A stretch of DNA of 44,629 bases, taken from a bacterium (lineage in GTDB: Bacteria; Gemmatimonadota; Gemmatimonadetes; Longimicrobiales; RSA9). The DNA lies in contig QGVH01000030.1 in the NCBI GenBank assembly GCA_003242735.1, positions 1 to 44,629 on the forward strand, read 5' to 3'. Below, in pieces: positions 9,018-20,223 of the stretch. Position 1 is the stretch's first letter; every line of letters begins with the position of its first letter. The notes beneath the pieces are model-generated. The model searched no databases, was not told the origin of the DNA, and worked only from the letters and a program-made list of their open reading frames with translations. The position numbers and the translations under genes were made by a program.

Positions 9018-9515
9018 ATGCCGATCGTTCTGTTGCGGGTGGACGAGCGATTGATCCACGGTCAGGTGACCGTGGGCTGGGGCACGCACCTGCATCCGGA
9101 CCGCATCGTCGTCGTGGACGATGAGCTCGCCCACTCGCCGTGGGAGCAAGAGCTGTACGGCCTCGGTCTGCCGCCGACCATCGAGACGGCGTTCGAGGAC
9201 GTCGCCACCGCGCGCACCCACATCGCCGACTGGCGCGCCGCCCCCGCACGCACCATCGTGCTCACGCGGGACATCGCCACCATGCGGCGCCTGGCCGAGG
9301 GTGGGATGCTCCGGGGGGACGAGGTCAACATCGGCGGCATCCATTACGCCCCCGGGCGGGATGCCGTCTTGCCCTACGTCTACCTGAGCGAAGAAGAGCG
9401 CCGCGAGCTCGGCCGCCTGGCGGAGGAGGGCGTGGACATCACGGCGCGCGACCTGCCGGGGTCCAGGAAGGTCGAGCTGCAGGAGCTCCTCGGGGGGAAG
9501 CACCGGCGACAATGA
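9018..9515 (+). CDS. PTS EIIB component, mannose/fructose/sorbose family
   Basis: Cytoplasmic phosphotransfer domain that phosphorylates the incoming sugar. The start MPIVLLRVDERLIHGQV carries the phosphoryl acceptor His14, and GTHLHPDRIVVVDDELA, LTRDIATMRRL and NIGGIH follow the family pattern. At 165 residues it is full length. A GGAGG ribosome site lies 9 bases before the ATG. Its TGA stop overlaps the EIIC ATG (ATGA), so B and C are translationally coupled. Confidence 0.95.
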   Translation: MPIVLLRVDERLIHGQVTVGWGTHLHPDRIVVVDDELAHSPWEQELYGLGLPPTIETAFEDVATARTHIADWRAAPARTIVLTRDIATMRRLAEGGMLRGDEVNIGGIHYAPGRDAVLPYVYLSEEERRELGRLAEEGVDITARDLPGSRKVELQELLGGKHRRQ

Positions 9516-10186
9516 ACTTCGTTCCTGTCGCGCTCTGGGGCGGGGTGGTCGGACTCGATGCCGCCTCGTTCCCCCAGATCATGGTTTCGCGACCGCTGGT
9601 CGCGGCGACGGTGACCGGCCTGCTGGCTGGTCGGCCGGTGGACGGCTTCATCCTCGGAGTGATCCTGGAGGCGTTCGCGCTCCTCGTCCTGCCGGTGGGC
9701 GCGGCGCGGTACCCCGAGGCGGGGACCGGGGCGGTCGCCGCCACCGGCGCCTATCTCTTCGCCGCGCCGCCGGAGCCGGACGCCGCTCTACTGCTCGGGG
9801 CCGTCGCGTTCGCCCTCGCCTGGGAGCGCGTCGGCGGCTTGTCGGTCCATGCCCAGCGTCGCCTCAACGAGCGGCTCGTCGCCGGCTGGAACGCGAGCCG
9901 GCGCCGGGCCGACCTCGAGCTCGAGCGTCGGCACCTCTCCGCCATGGCGCTCGACTACCTGCGCGGTGCGGCCGTCTCCGCCTCCGGGGCGTGGCTCGGC
10001 GCAGGGGCGCTCCGCTGGCTCGCCCCCCGATGGGATCTCGACGCCGTCGCGCCCATCGGCGTCCTGGTCATCGCCACGGCCGCGGTCATCGGCGCAGTGC
10101 TCCAGCTCTTCGGTGGCTGGGCCGAACGGCGGCTGGCTTTCCTGCTCGGACTCCTATGCGGGCTCACGCTCCTGCTGTTCCGTTGA
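9512..10186 (+). CDS. PTS EIIC component, mannose family (membrane)
   Basis: Membrane subunit that, with EIID, forms the sugar channel of a mannose-family PTS. The protein has 224 residues, somewhat shorter than the usual 250-270. It has about six hydrophobic segments, and the early GLDAASFPQIMVSRPLVAA and the GFILGVILEAFALLVLPVGA segment match the conserved EIIC core. The start is the ATG at 9512 inside the EIIB stop. The stop overlaps the TTG start of EIID. Shortness suggests a divergent branch of the family; substrate unknown. Confidence 0.88.
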   Translation: MNFVPVALWGGVVGLDAASFPQIMVSRPLVAATVTGLLAGRPVDGFILGVILEAFALLVLPVGAARYPEAGTGAVAATGAYLFAAPPEPDAALLLGAVAFALAWERVGGLSVHAQRRLNERLVAGWNASRRRADLELERRHLSAMALDYLRGAAVSASGAWLGAGALRWLAPRWDLDAVAPIGVLVIATAAVIGAVLQLFGGWAERRLAFLLGLLCGLTLLLFR

Positions 10187-10953
10187 GCAGGCCCTCGCGC
10201 CTGGTGTCCGCTGCGGTCTTCCTGCGGTCGTTCGCGATCCAGGGATCGTGGAACTACCGCACGCTCATCGGCACCGGCTTCGCGTTCGCGCTGCTGCCGC
10301 TGCTCCGCTCCCGCTACCGCGGCGATCCGGCCACGCTCCGCGAGTCGCTCGAGCGGCACGCGGCGCTCTTCAACAGCCATCCGTACCTCGCGCCCATCGC
10401 CCTGGGCGCGGTCGCACAGCTCGAGGCGGATGGCGCGGATCCCGTGCTGGTGGACCGCTTCAAGGCCGCCGTGCGCGGGTCCCTGGGCAGCCTCGGCGAT
10501 CGCCTGGTGTGGGCGGGGCTCCGGCCCGTCTGCGTCTTGTTCGCCCTCACGCTCGCGTCCGTCGGCGCGCCGTGGTGGGTCCCCGTCGCGGTGTTCCTCA
10601 TCGCCTACAACGCAGGCCACCTGTTCCTGCGCACGTGGAGTTACCGGCTCGGGCTCCGCCGGGGCAAGGAGGTCGGCGAGAGACTGCGCCACTCCTTCCT
10701 GGGCCCTGCCCAGCGCATCCTCACCGTCTGCGGCGCGTTCCTCACGGGGCTGCTCCTGCCTCTCGCGGTCGCTGGCGGCGCGCTGCGCGGGCTGGGCCCG
10801 CTCGCGGAGCGACCGCTGCCCTTGCCGTGGATCGTCGCGGCCGCCGCAGCCGCCTTCCTGGGCCTCCGCTTCGGCAGCGCTGTCCGGTTGCCGGTCTTCC
10901 TCGCACTCGTCGCGTTTGCAATCCTCGGTACGGTTCTGAGAGGCGTCACATGA
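10183..10953 (+). CDS. PTS EIID component, mannose family (membrane)
   Basis: Second membrane subunit of the mannose-type permease. Family features include FLRSFAIQGSWNYRTLIGTG near the start, SLERHAALFNSHPYLAP, the LGSLGDRLVWAGLRP loop, and C-terminal hydrophobic helices. The 256 residues compare with about 270-300 for the family. I start it at the TTG at 10183, which overlaps the EIIC stop (TTGA) and precedes the conserved N-terminus; GTG at 10204 is an alternative. Its stop overlaps the HPr ATG. Confidence 0.9.
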   Translation: MSRPSRLVSAAVFLRSFAIQGSWNYRTLIGTGFAFALLPLLRSRYRGDPATLRESLERHAALFNSHPYLAPIALGAVAQLEADGADPVLVDRFKAAVRGSLGSLGDRLVWAGLRPVCVLFALTLASVGAPWWVPVAVFLIAYNAGHLFLRTWSYRLGLRRGKEVGERLRHSFLGPAQRILTVCGAFLTGLLLPLAVAGGALRGLGPLAERPLPLPWIVAAAAAAFLGLRFGSAVRLPVFLALVAFAILGTVLRGVT

Positions 10954-11234
10954 GCTCATCCGCGGTCGATCATGAGCGCACGGTTGCCATCCGGAACCAG
11001 TACGGCCTGCATGCCAGGCCGGCTGCGGAGTTCGTCAAGCTCGCCTCGCGGTTCCGTTCCGACGTGTGGGTCCGCAAGGGCGACCTCGAGGTCAACGGCA
11101 AGAGCATCATGGGCGTGATGATGCTGGCCGCCGAATGCGGCAGTCAGATCACCATCAGGGCGAGCGGCGAGGACGCACAGGATGCGGTCGAGCAGCTCGT
11201 CAAACTCGTGGAGAACGGATTCGGGGAGGAGTGA
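10950..11234 (+). CDS. ptsH: Phosphocarrier protein HPr
   Basis: Carries phosphate from enzyme I to EIIA. In the 94 residues, NQYGLHARPAAEFV holds His21, equivalent to the catalytic His15. NGKSIMGVMMLAAECG holds Ser52, equivalent to the regulatory Ser46 that HprK phosphorylates, so both control inputs are preserved. The ATG at 10950 overlaps the EIID stop. The ptsI start follows 4 bases after its stop. Function is certain. Confidence 0.97.
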   Translation: MSSSAVDHERTVAIRNQYGLHARPAAEFVKLASRFRSDVWVRKGDLEVNGKSIMGVMMLAAECGSQITIRASGEDAQDAVEQLVKLVENGFGEE

Positions 11235-11238
11235 GGTC

Positions 11239-13020
11239 TTGAGGCACGTCCGCGACGGGATCCCGGCCTCGCCCGGCATTGTCATCGGGCCCGCCTACGT
11301 GCTGCACTGGGAGGTGCCGCGCGTGCCGCGGGCAACGATCCCCGAGGCGGACATCGAGGCCGAGATCGAGCGGTTCCACGCCGCCCGGGAATGGGCCAAG
11401 GCTCGGATCCGCGCCCTCCGGGAGGATGTGGCGGAGCGCCTGGGACCGGTCGAAGCCCAGATCTTCGACCCGCAGATCATGATGCTGGACGACCTCGACC
11501 TGATCGAGCCCACGATCGCCTACATCCGGGAGAACCGCTTCTCCGCGGCGCGCGCCTTCGAACTCCGGATGCTCGAGTTCCAGTCGGCCTGGCGGCGCAG
11601 CGGCCATCCCCTGGTGGTCGAACGGCTGAACGACCTGCTCGACGTCCAGTTCTGGGTCACCCACTACCTGCTCGGCCTGCCCGAGCCCGACTTCTCGCTG
11701 TCCGGCCTCGAGCAGCCGGTGGTGCTGGTGGCGCGCGACATGACGCCGACGTTCACCGTGAAGCTCGATCGGCGCAAGGTGCTGGGCATCGCCACCGACG
11801 CAGGCAGCCGGACCTCCCATTCGGCCATCCTCGCCCGTTCGCTCGGGCTGCCGGCCGTCGTCAGCCTCGGCGACATCTCCAGCATCGTGGAGGACGGCCA
11901 GGAGGTCGTGCTGGACGGGAGGGCAGGGCGCGTCATCGTCGAGCCCACGGAGTTCGAGAAGAGCGTCTACCGGGAGCGCGACATCCGGGTGCGCGAGTGG
12001 GAGCAGGAGCTGGTCCTCCTCGCGCACCTCGAAGCCGTCACCCCGGACCGCCAGCCCGTGTTGCTGCGCGCCAACATCGACCTGCCCGCCGAGGCCGAGA
12101 CCGCCCGCACCCACGGCGCGATGGGCATCGGCCTCTTCCGCACCGAGTTCCTGGTCGTCGGCCGCAGCACGGAGCCCGAGGAGGAGGAGCAGTACCAGGC
12201 GTACAGGAAGATCGCGGAGGCGTTCCCGCACCAGGCCGTGTACATCCGTACGTTCGACCTGGGGGGAGACAAGTTCCCGCTCTTCCTCCAGATGCCGTCC
12301 GAGGAGAACCCGTTCCTCGGCTGGCGCGCGATCCGGCTCTGCCTCGACCTGGAGGACTTCTTCCGCAAGCAGCTCCGGGCACTGCTGCGGGCCACGGCGC
12401 ACGGGGACGTCCGGATCATGCTCCCGCTCGTCAACGAAATCGAGGAAGTCGAGCGCACGCGCCGCCTGCTCGAGGAGGAGGAGGACCGGCTCCGCAAGGC
12501 CGGGATCCCGTTCAACCCCGGCTACAAGCTCGGGATCATGATCGAGACCCCAGCGGCGGCCCTGAGCGCGGCGGAGTTGGCCCGATACGCGGATTTCTTC
12601 TCCATCGGGACGAACGACCTGGTCCAGTACACCCTGGCCGTGGACCGCGGCAACGCGCGCATCGCACGGCTGTACAGGCCGTTCCACCCCGCCGTGCTGG
12701 AGCTGCTGCGCCGTACCGCCGAGGCCGGCCGCGCCGCGGGCATCGAGGTCAGCGTGTGTGGCGAGCTGGCGGCCAACCCTCTCGGCGTCTTCCTGCTCCT
12801 GGGCCTCGGCATCACGGCCCTGAGCGTGAGCCCCGCGTCGCTGCCCGAGGTCAAGAAGATCATCCGCACGGTGCCCGCCGCGGCCGCCCGCGCTGCGGCG
12901 GCGGAGGCGCTCACCCGCTCCACCCCGGATGAGGTCGAGGAGGTGCTGTCCACCGAGATCTCCCGCTGGCTGGACCTCTCGCTGTTCTCCGGGCGCTGGA
13001 ACTTGTCGCCCCGTCCGTGA
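11239..13020 (+). CDS. ptsI: PTS enzyme I (phosphoenolpyruvate-protein phosphotransferase)
   Basis: Takes phosphate from PEP and passes it to HPr; cytoplasmic and first in the chain. The N-terminal HPr-binding and swivelling domain ends in TDAGSRTSHSAILARS with the phosphorylated His194. The C-terminal PEP-binding barrel has MGIGLFRTEFL, FDLGGDKFP, MIETPAA, FFSIGTNDLVQYTLA and the catalytic-cysteine segment VCGELAANP. The length of 593 is slightly above the usual 570-590. The start is the TTG at 11239, behind the GGGGAGGA at the end of ptsH; the open frame further up is inside HPr. A candidate metK promoter overlaps its 3' end. Confidence 0.96.
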   Translation: MRHVRDGIPASPGIVIGPAYVLHWEVPRVPRATIPEADIEAEIERFHAAREWAKARIRALREDVAERLGPVEAQIFDPQIMMLDDLDLIEPTIAYIRENRFSAARAFELRMLEFQSAWRRSGHPLVVERLNDLLDVQFWVTHYLLGLPEPDFSLSGLEQPVVLVARDMTPTFTVKLDRRKVLGIATDAGSRTSHSAILARSLGLPAVVSLGDISSIVEDGQEVVLDGRAGRVIVEPTEFEKSVYRERDIRVREWEQELVLLAHLEAVTPDRQPVLLRANIDLPAEAETARTHGAMGIGLFRTEFLVVGRSTEPEEEEQYQAYRKIAEAFPHQAVYIRTFDLGGDKFPLFLQMPSEENPFLGWRAIRLCLDLEDFFRKQLRALLRATAHGDVRIMLPLVNEIEEVERTRRLLEEEEDRLRKAGIPFNPGYKLGIMIETPAAALSAAELARYADFFSIGTNDLVQYTLAVDRGNARIARLYRPFHPAVLELLRRTAEAGRAAGIEVSVCGELAANPLGVFLLLGLGITALSVSPASLPEVKKIIRTVPAAAARAAAAEALTRSTPDEVEEVLSTEISRWLDLSLFSGRWNLSPRP

Positions 13021-13031
13021 CGCGCTACTTT
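13003..13031 (+). promoter_or_regulatory. Candidate promoter of metK
   Basis: TTGTCG (13003-13008), 17-base spacer, TACTTT (13026-13031). It overlaps the last codons of ptsI and gives metK a short leader of about 30 bases, too short to hold a SAM riboswitch. Confidence 0.55.
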
Positions 13032-13065
13032 TCCGCCGCGACCCTCGCGCCCACAGGAGCGCCGG

Positions 13066-15601
<2,536 letters not shown>

Positions 15602-15636
15602 CGGCCCCCTGATTCGGCGCAGGGGCGGAGGCTCGT

Positions 15637-16158
15637 ATGGTCGAAGTCAAAGTTCAGAGCCTGGGGCTGGACCGCGCGACCAACACACCGGTCGTGATCC
15701 TTCAAGAGAAGGACGGGAAGCGCGTCCTGCCCATCTGGATCGGGCCGAGCGAGGCCAGCGCGATCGCGATGGAGCTGGCCGGGATGAAATTCTCCCGGCC
15801 GCTCACCCACGACCTCCTCGTCTCCGTGGTCATCGGGTTGGGCGGCGCGCTCAAGCGGGTGCTCATCACGAAGGTGGTGGACAACACCTATTACGCGGAG
15901 CTCATCCTCCAGCGCGGCGGCGAGCTCATCAGCGTGGACGCCCGGCCCTCGGACTCGATCGCCCTGGCCCTGCGCATGGCGGCCTCGATCTACACCAGCG
16001 ACGACCTGCTCGAGAACGCGTCCATCGAGATCTCGGGGCCGCAGGCCGCGTTCGCCGCAGACGGCGAGGACAGGGGGCCGACCGGGCTCCGGGCCGAGGA
16101 GCTCAAGGAGTACCTGCGTCGCCTGAACCCCGAGGACTTCGGCCGGTTCACGCCGTGA
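15637..16158 (+). CDS. Bifunctional nuclease family protein (DUF151)
   Basis: Member of the DUF151/BFN family, small proteins reported to have DNase and RNase activity in some organisms; the cellular role here is unknown. The 173 residues carry the family core VLPIWIGPSEASAIAMEL, PLTHDLLVSV, and SVDARPSDSIALALRM, with a short acidic C-terminal tail ending GRFTP. The GGAGGCTCGT stretch just before the ATG is a strong ribosome site and recurs exactly before the proposed recX start. The stop overlaps the next gene by 4 bases (GTGA). Confidence 0.9.
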   Translation: MVEVKVQSLGLDRATNTPVVILQEKDGKRVLPIWIGPSEASAIAMELAGMKFSRPLTHDLLVSVVIGLGGALKRVLITKVVDNTYYAELILQRGGELISVDARPSDSIALALRMAASIYTSDDLLENASIEISGPQAAFAADGEDRGPTGLRAEELKEYLRRLNPEDFGRFTP

Positions 16159-16805
16159 GGCCCCTGCATGCGTGGGTGGCGGCCGCATTGCTCGTCGGGA
16201 GCGCGGGCGGTGCGGCCGCGACCGTTCAGGATCCCGCTCTCCACGGCCGCGTGGTCGGCGCCGACGGTCAGCCGGTCGCCGGCATCGAGGTGGCGCTCCA
16301 CCAAGTCGTGGCGGGACGAGGCGGCGCCACGGTCGCGAGAGACACGACAGACGCCGACGGGACCTTCGTGCTCGCACTGCCCGCCGCGGACCAGAGCGCC
16401 ATCCTGTTTGCCGCCACGCGGGTGAACGGGCGCCTCTACGTGGGCGAATTCTTTCGCGGCACGGACGCGCCGCCGCAATACGACATCATCGCGGCCGGGC
16501 CGGGTATGCAACTCCCTGCGGGCCCCGGCGCGCTGCAGCCGGGAGCGGCGCCGCCCGCGCCGCCGCGCTGGCCGCTTGCCGCCGGCGTCGCGCTCCTGCT
16601 CGGCGGCGGACTCGCGCTGTTCGTTCGCGCGACGGGCCGGCCGGTCCCGGTCGCCCGGCGCCGGTTGCTGCTCGAGATCGCGAAACTCGACGAGCAGCAC
16701 GCCGCGCACGGCGGAGACCCGGGTCGGGAGGAGCGCGAGCGTTACCTGCAGCGCCGCTCCCATCTCTACGAACGGCTGCGTTCGGTCGCGGACCGGGCGA
16801 CCTGA
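16155..16805 (+). CDS. Membrane-anchored protein with a carboxypeptidase regulatory-like domain
   Basis: Unrecognised as a specific family. The 216 residues show a signal peptide (about 1-23, ending AAAT). Next comes an extracytoplasmic beta-sandwich of the carboxypeptidase regulatory-like type, about 27-115, with HGRVVGADGQPVAGIEVAL and TTDADGTFVLALP. A Pro/Gly/Ala linker follows, then one transmembrane helix near 138-156, then a charged helical cytoplasmic tail with RRRLLLEIAKLDEQ. Topology therefore suggests an outward-facing sensor or scaffold. It starts at GTG in the stop of the DUF151 gene and lies 33 bases before recO. Confidence 0.7.
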   Translation: MRPLHAWVAAALLVGSAGGAAATVQDPALHGRVVGADGQPVAGIEVALHQVVAGRGGATVARDTTDADGTFVLALPAADQSAILFAATRVNGRLYVGEFFRGTDAPPQYDIIAAGPGMQLPAGPGALQPGAAPPAPPRWPLAAGVALLLGGGLALFVRATGRPVPVARRRLLLEIAKLDEQHAAHGGDPGREERERYLQRRSHLYERLRSVADRAT

Positions 16806-16838
16806 CGGGCCCGTGTGCACGGAGCGTCCGGTGCTCCC

Positions 16839-17597
16839 ATGCCGCTGATCCGCGTCGAGGCGATCGTTCTCCAGAGCTTCCCGTACAGCGAGACCAGCAA
16901 GATCCTGCGCCTGGCCACGCGCACCCACGGCGTGCGCTCCGCCATCGCCCGGGGCGCCCTCCGGCCACGCAGCCGCTTCGGCGGCATCCTCGAGCCGTTC
17001 ACCGAGGGAATCGCGACGCTGTACGTCAAGGAGGGGCGCGACCTGCACACGCTCTCGTCGTTCGACCTCACGCGGACACGTCAGGAGCTCGGCGCCGACC
17101 TCCGCCGCTTCGGCGGCGCATCGCTGATCGCCGAGCTGGTGCTCCGCGCCGGGAGCGAGGAGGCGGACCCGGCGCTGTTCGAGCAGATCCGCGGCGCGTT
17201 CACCCGCATCGCGCAGGCGCCGGCAGAGCAGCTCGACGGCGTGCTGCTTGCCGAGACGTGGGCGCTCGTGGGCCGGCTCGGGTTCACTCCCTTGGTCGAC
17301 GCCTGCGCCGCGTGCGGGCGCCCGCTTTCCGAGGACGAGGACGCGTTCTTCGATTACGACGCCGGCGGCGTCGTCTGCCCCCACTGCACGCGGCCCGAAC
17401 CCGTCCGTGGCTCCGGTCGCATCATCCCAGCGGCGGCGCGGCGGGTGCTCCGCAGTCTCACGCGAGGCAGGGCCGTCTACGTCGAGCGGCCCGCCGCGCA
17501 CTGGGCGCTGCTGCAACGGTTCGTCGCGCGCCACCTCGCCGAGGGCGCGACGCTCCGCTCGTTCCCCTTCCTGGTCAACGCGCTGGAGCGACGCTGA
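16839..17597 (+). CDS. recO: DNA repair protein RecO
   Basis: Helps load RecA at gaps by displacing SSB and annealing strands, in the RecFOR pathway. The N-terminal OB domain (about 1-80) begins [21 protein letters not shown], and the helical domain carries a four-cysteine zinc site, Cys156, Cys159, Cys180 and Cys183. The 252 residues are typical. I use the ATG at 16839, which opens exactly at the conserved N-terminus, rather than an in-frame GTG 24 bases earlier. Its TGA shares one base with the selB ATG. Confidence 0.94.
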   Translation: MPLIRVEAIVLQSFPYSETSKILRLATRTHGVRSAIARGALRPRSRFGGILEPFTEGIATLYVKEGRDLHTLSSFDLTRTRQELGADLRRFGGASLIAELVLRAGSEEADPALFEQIRGAFTRIAQAPAEQLDGVLLAETWALVGRLGFTPLVDACAACGRPLSEDEDAFFDYDAGGVVCPHCTRPEPVRGSGRIIPAAARRVLRSLTRGRAVYVERPAAHWALLQRFVARHLAEGATLRSFPFLVNALERR

Positions 17598-19492
17598 TGC
17601 CGCACCTCGTCCTCGGCACGGCCGGCCACATCGACCACGGCAAGACCGCCCTCGTCCGGGCGCTCACCGGCGTCGACACCGACCGCCTGGCGGAGGAGAA
17701 GCGCCGCGGCATCACCATCGACCTCGGCTTCGCCAACCTCCGCCTGCCGGACGGACAGGAGCTCGCCGTCGTCGACGTCCCCGGCCACGAGGCGTTCATC
17801 CGCAACATGCTCGCGGGGGCCACCGGCATCGACATCGTGCTCCTCGTCATCGCCGCCGACGAGGGCGTCATGCCCCAGACCCGCGAGCACCTCGCGATCG
17901 TGGACCTCCTCGGCGTCCGTTGCGGCGTCGTCGCCATCACCAAGGTGGATCTCGTCGAGCGCGAGTGGCTGGACCTCGTCATGGAGGATGTGCGCGCCGC
18001 CCTCGCCGACACGCCGTTCGCCGACGCTCCGCTCGTTCCGGTCTCCGCGCGCACGGGCGAAGGCCTCGACGCCCTCGTCGCCGCGATCGCCGACGCCGCC
18101 CGGGCCACCGCCGAACGCGATCACGACGACCTCTTCCGCCTCCCCATCGACCGCGTCTTCACCATCCGCGGCACGGGGACGGTCGTCACGGGCACCGTCT
18201 GGAGCGGCCGCCTCCGGGTCGGCGCCGCCGTCCGCGTTCTGCCCCAGGACCTCCACGCCCGCGTCCGCGGCGCCCAGGTCCACGGCCGCGACGCCCCCTG
18301 CGTTTCCGCCGGCCAGCGCGCCGCCCTGGCCCTCGCCGGCGTCGAACGGGACCAGCTCGGCCGCGGCGACGTCATCGTGGCCGACGAGGCGTGGGCCGCC
18401 ACGACGCGGCTGACCGCCCTCGTCCGCGTCTTGCCCGCCAGCCCGTGGCCGCTCCGCACACGGCAGCGCGTCCGCTTCCACCTCGGGACCGCAGAGATCA
18501 TGGGCCGTGTGCGCCCCCTCGACGCACCCGAGATCCCTCCCGGCCAGACGGGGTGGGCCCAGCTCCGGCTCGAGGGCCCGGTCGTCGCGCGCGCCGGCGA
18601 CCGGTTCGTCCTGCGGTCGTACTCGCCCGTCACCACGATCGCCGGAGGCGTGGTCGTCGAACCGGTCGCGCCCGCCCGGCGGCGCCGCACGCCCGACGAG
18701 CGCGCCGCCTTGGAAGCGATCATCACCGCCCCACCCGAGGCCGCCATCGCCGCCCGCGTCCGCCTGGCCGGCTGGGCCGGCGTCTCACCAGCCAGGCTCC
18801 CGATCGAGACCCCGGTCCCCTCGGCCCGGGTCGAGGCGCTCCTCCGCGAGCGGAACGTGCCCGGCGTCGCCCCCGCCGCCGGAAGACTCTTCGCCGCCCC
18901 CGTCCTCGCCCAGGCCCGTGAGACCATCCTCCGGACCGTCGCCGAACACCACGACCGGGAGCCGCTCCGACCGGGCATCGACCGCGAGGAGCTCCGCCGC
19001 GCGCTCCCGCCTTATGCCGCACCCGGGCTCGCCGACCACGTCATCGCCGCGGCCCTCGACGACGGCACCCTCCGCTCCGACGAGGGCCTCATCGCCCTCG
19101 CCTCGTTCCGGCCCACCCTCACGCCCGACCAGCAACGCGCCCGGGACGCCGTCCTGGACCTCCTCGAGCGCGCGGGCCTCACCCCGCCGCTCCTCGACGA
19201 GTGGCCCGCCGACCTCCGGTCCCGGCCCGACCTCCGGGCGCTCCTCAAGGCGATGGAACGTGCGCGACAGATCGTCGCGCTGGGGCCCGAGCTGTACATG
19301 GCTCCGTCCGCCCTCGAGGCCGCGGCCCTGGCGGTCCGCCGCGCGCTGGCTGGGCGCGGCCCCCTCGGTCCCGCGGAATTCAAAGAGTCTATTCCTGTTT
19401 CTCGCAAATACCTGATCCCGATCTTGGAATACTTTGACCGCATCGGCGTGACGCAGCGGGTGGGGGACGGCCGACTGGTGCGGCCCGGCTGA
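17597..19492 (+). CDS. selB: Selenocysteine-specific elongation factor SelB
   Basis: Delivers Sec-tRNA(Sec) to ribosomes at UGA codons marked by a SECIS hairpin. The N-terminal EF-Tu-like GTPase has GHIDHGKT at residues 10-17, [17 protein letters not shown] and TKVD. Two beta-barrel domains follow to about residue 355, then the winged-helix repeats (about 380-631) that bind SECIS RNA, ending with [23 protein letters not shown]. The 631 residues are full length. The matching tRNA-Sec lies at 27823-27916; no selA or selD is in the window. Codon use drops to about 43% GC over 19381-19440, unlike the rest of the gene. Confidence 0.97.
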   Translation: MPHLVLGTAGHIDHGKTALVRALTGVDTDRLAEEKRRGITIDLGFANLRLPDGQELAVVDVPGHEAFIRNMLAGATGIDIVLLVIAADEGVMPQTREHLAIVDLLGVRCGVVAITKVDLVEREWLDLVMEDVRAALADTPFADAPLVPVSARTGEGLDALVAAIADAARATAERDHDDLFRLPIDRVFTIRGTGTVVTGTVWSGRLRVGAAVRVLPQDLHARVRGAQVHGRDAPCVSAGQRAALALAGVERDQLGRGDVIVADEAWAATTRLTALVRVLPASPWPLRTRQRVRFHLGTAEIMGRVRPLDAPEIPPGQTGWAQLRLEGPVVARAGDRFVLRSYSPVTTIAGGVVVEPVAPARRRRTPDERAALEAIITAPPEAAIAARVRLAGWAGVSPARLPIETPVPSARVEALLRERNVPGVAPAAGRLFAAPVLAQARETILRTVAEHHDREPLRPGIDREELRRALPPYAAPGLADHVIAAALDDGTLRSDEGLIALASFRPTLTPDQQRARDAVLDLLERAGLTPPLLDEWPADLRSRPDLRALLKAMERARQIVALGPELYMAPSALEAAALAVRRALAGRGPLGPAEFKESIPVSRKYLIPILEYFDRIGVTQRVGDGRLVRPG

Positions 19493-19537
19493 GTGACGGT
19501 GCGGTTCTTGCCCACCAACCTCGCGGCACGGCCACGC

Positions 19538-19567
19538 TTGACCGGCCCGAGAACGGGCCCCTATCCT
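19538..19567 (+). promoter_or_regulatory. Candidate promoter of the FlgD-like gene
   Basis: TTGACC (19538-19543), 18-base spacer, TATCCT (19562-19567). It lies in the 179-base gap after selB and would give the next gene a leader of about 97 bases. Confidence 0.5.
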
Positions 19568-19671
19568 CGGCCTCGTGGGCGGGGGGCCGCGCGCCGTCCA
19601 CGACCCTCGGCCAAACGGGAGGGCGATCGCGAACTCAGCTACGGCACAGCAGGATCGTCCGGAGGTGACCC

Positions 19672-20124
19672 ATGAGACGCGGGAGCCGCGTCGGCGTCAT
19701 CCTCCTCCTCACGCTCGGTGTGCTCGCCGTGCCGCTGAAGGCCCAAGGCAGTTCCGGAGAGAAAGAGCCGCCAGGCCGGGAGTCGGGATTCCGTTTGGGG
19801 CAGAATTACCCCAACCCGTTCGATCCAGAGACGAGGATCCCGTTCGAGCTTTCGCCGAAGTATTTCGAGAACGGGCAGAAGCCGGTCGTCACGATCAAGA
19901 TCTACAACATCCTCCAGCAGTTGGTCGCGATTCCGGTCGCGCTCAACCATCCGGAGGGCAGCGGGGTCAAGGTGGACCGCCTGGTGTACCACTCGCCGGG
20001 TCCCGCCGAGGCGTATTGGGACGGGCGAGACCGGAACGGAAACAAGGTCCCCTCGGGCGTTTACATCCTCCAGATGGACGTGAACGGGGAGAAGCGGACG
20101 ATACGGATGCACGTCGCCAGGTAG
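19672..20124 (+). CDS. Small secreted protein made of one FlgD-like Ig domain
   Basis: A 150-residue protein: signal peptide (about 1-25, ending LKAQG), a short Glu-rich spacer, then a single FlgD-type Ig-like domain. The domain has the hallmark GQNYPNPFDPETRIPFEL, the VTIKIYNILQQLV strand, the YWDGRDRNGNKVPSGVYIL turn and the closing RTIRMHVAR. In Bacteroidetes/Chlorobi-type bacteria this module is usually the C-terminal tail of large surface proteins, sometimes a secretion signal; here it is the whole mature protein. GGAGGTGA is a strong ribosome site. It has its own candidate promoter and a terminator-like hairpin downstream. Role unknown. Confidence 0.8.
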   Translation: MRRGSRVGVILLLTLGVLAVPLKAQGSSGEKEPPGRESGFRLGQNYPNPFDPETRIPFELSPKYFENGQKPVVTIKIYNILQQLVAIPVALNHPEGSGVKVDRLVYHSPGPAEAYWDGRDRNGNKVPSGVYILQMDVNGEKRTIRMHVAR

Positions 20125-20160
20125 GCCCGGTCCGGTTGGGTCCCACGGCCCGAGAGGAGA

Positions 20161-20205
20161 ACGAAAAGCGCCGGATCCTCCAGGAACCCGGCGCTCTTCG
20201 TTCGT
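20161..20205. terminator. Bidirectional intrinsic terminator
   Basis: Inverted repeat AGCGCCGG (20167-20174) and CCGGCGCT (20188-20195), with a T-rich CTTCGTT run on the plus side and TTTTCGT on the minus side. It lies between two convergent genes and serves the FlgD-like gene on plus and the ptsN/zinc-ribbon pair on minus. Confidence 0.75.
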
Positions 20206-20223
20206 CCCGACCGCACGGCGTGC

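Noticed and set aside
13021..13065. Possible SAM riboswitch before metK
   Set aside because: The gap is 45 bases and the predicted leader about 30, too short for any known SAM riboswitch.
17248..18921. 557-residue plus-strand frame over recO and selB
   Set aside because: Extremely rich in Arg/Pro/Ala, out of frame with two certain genes, and without motifs.
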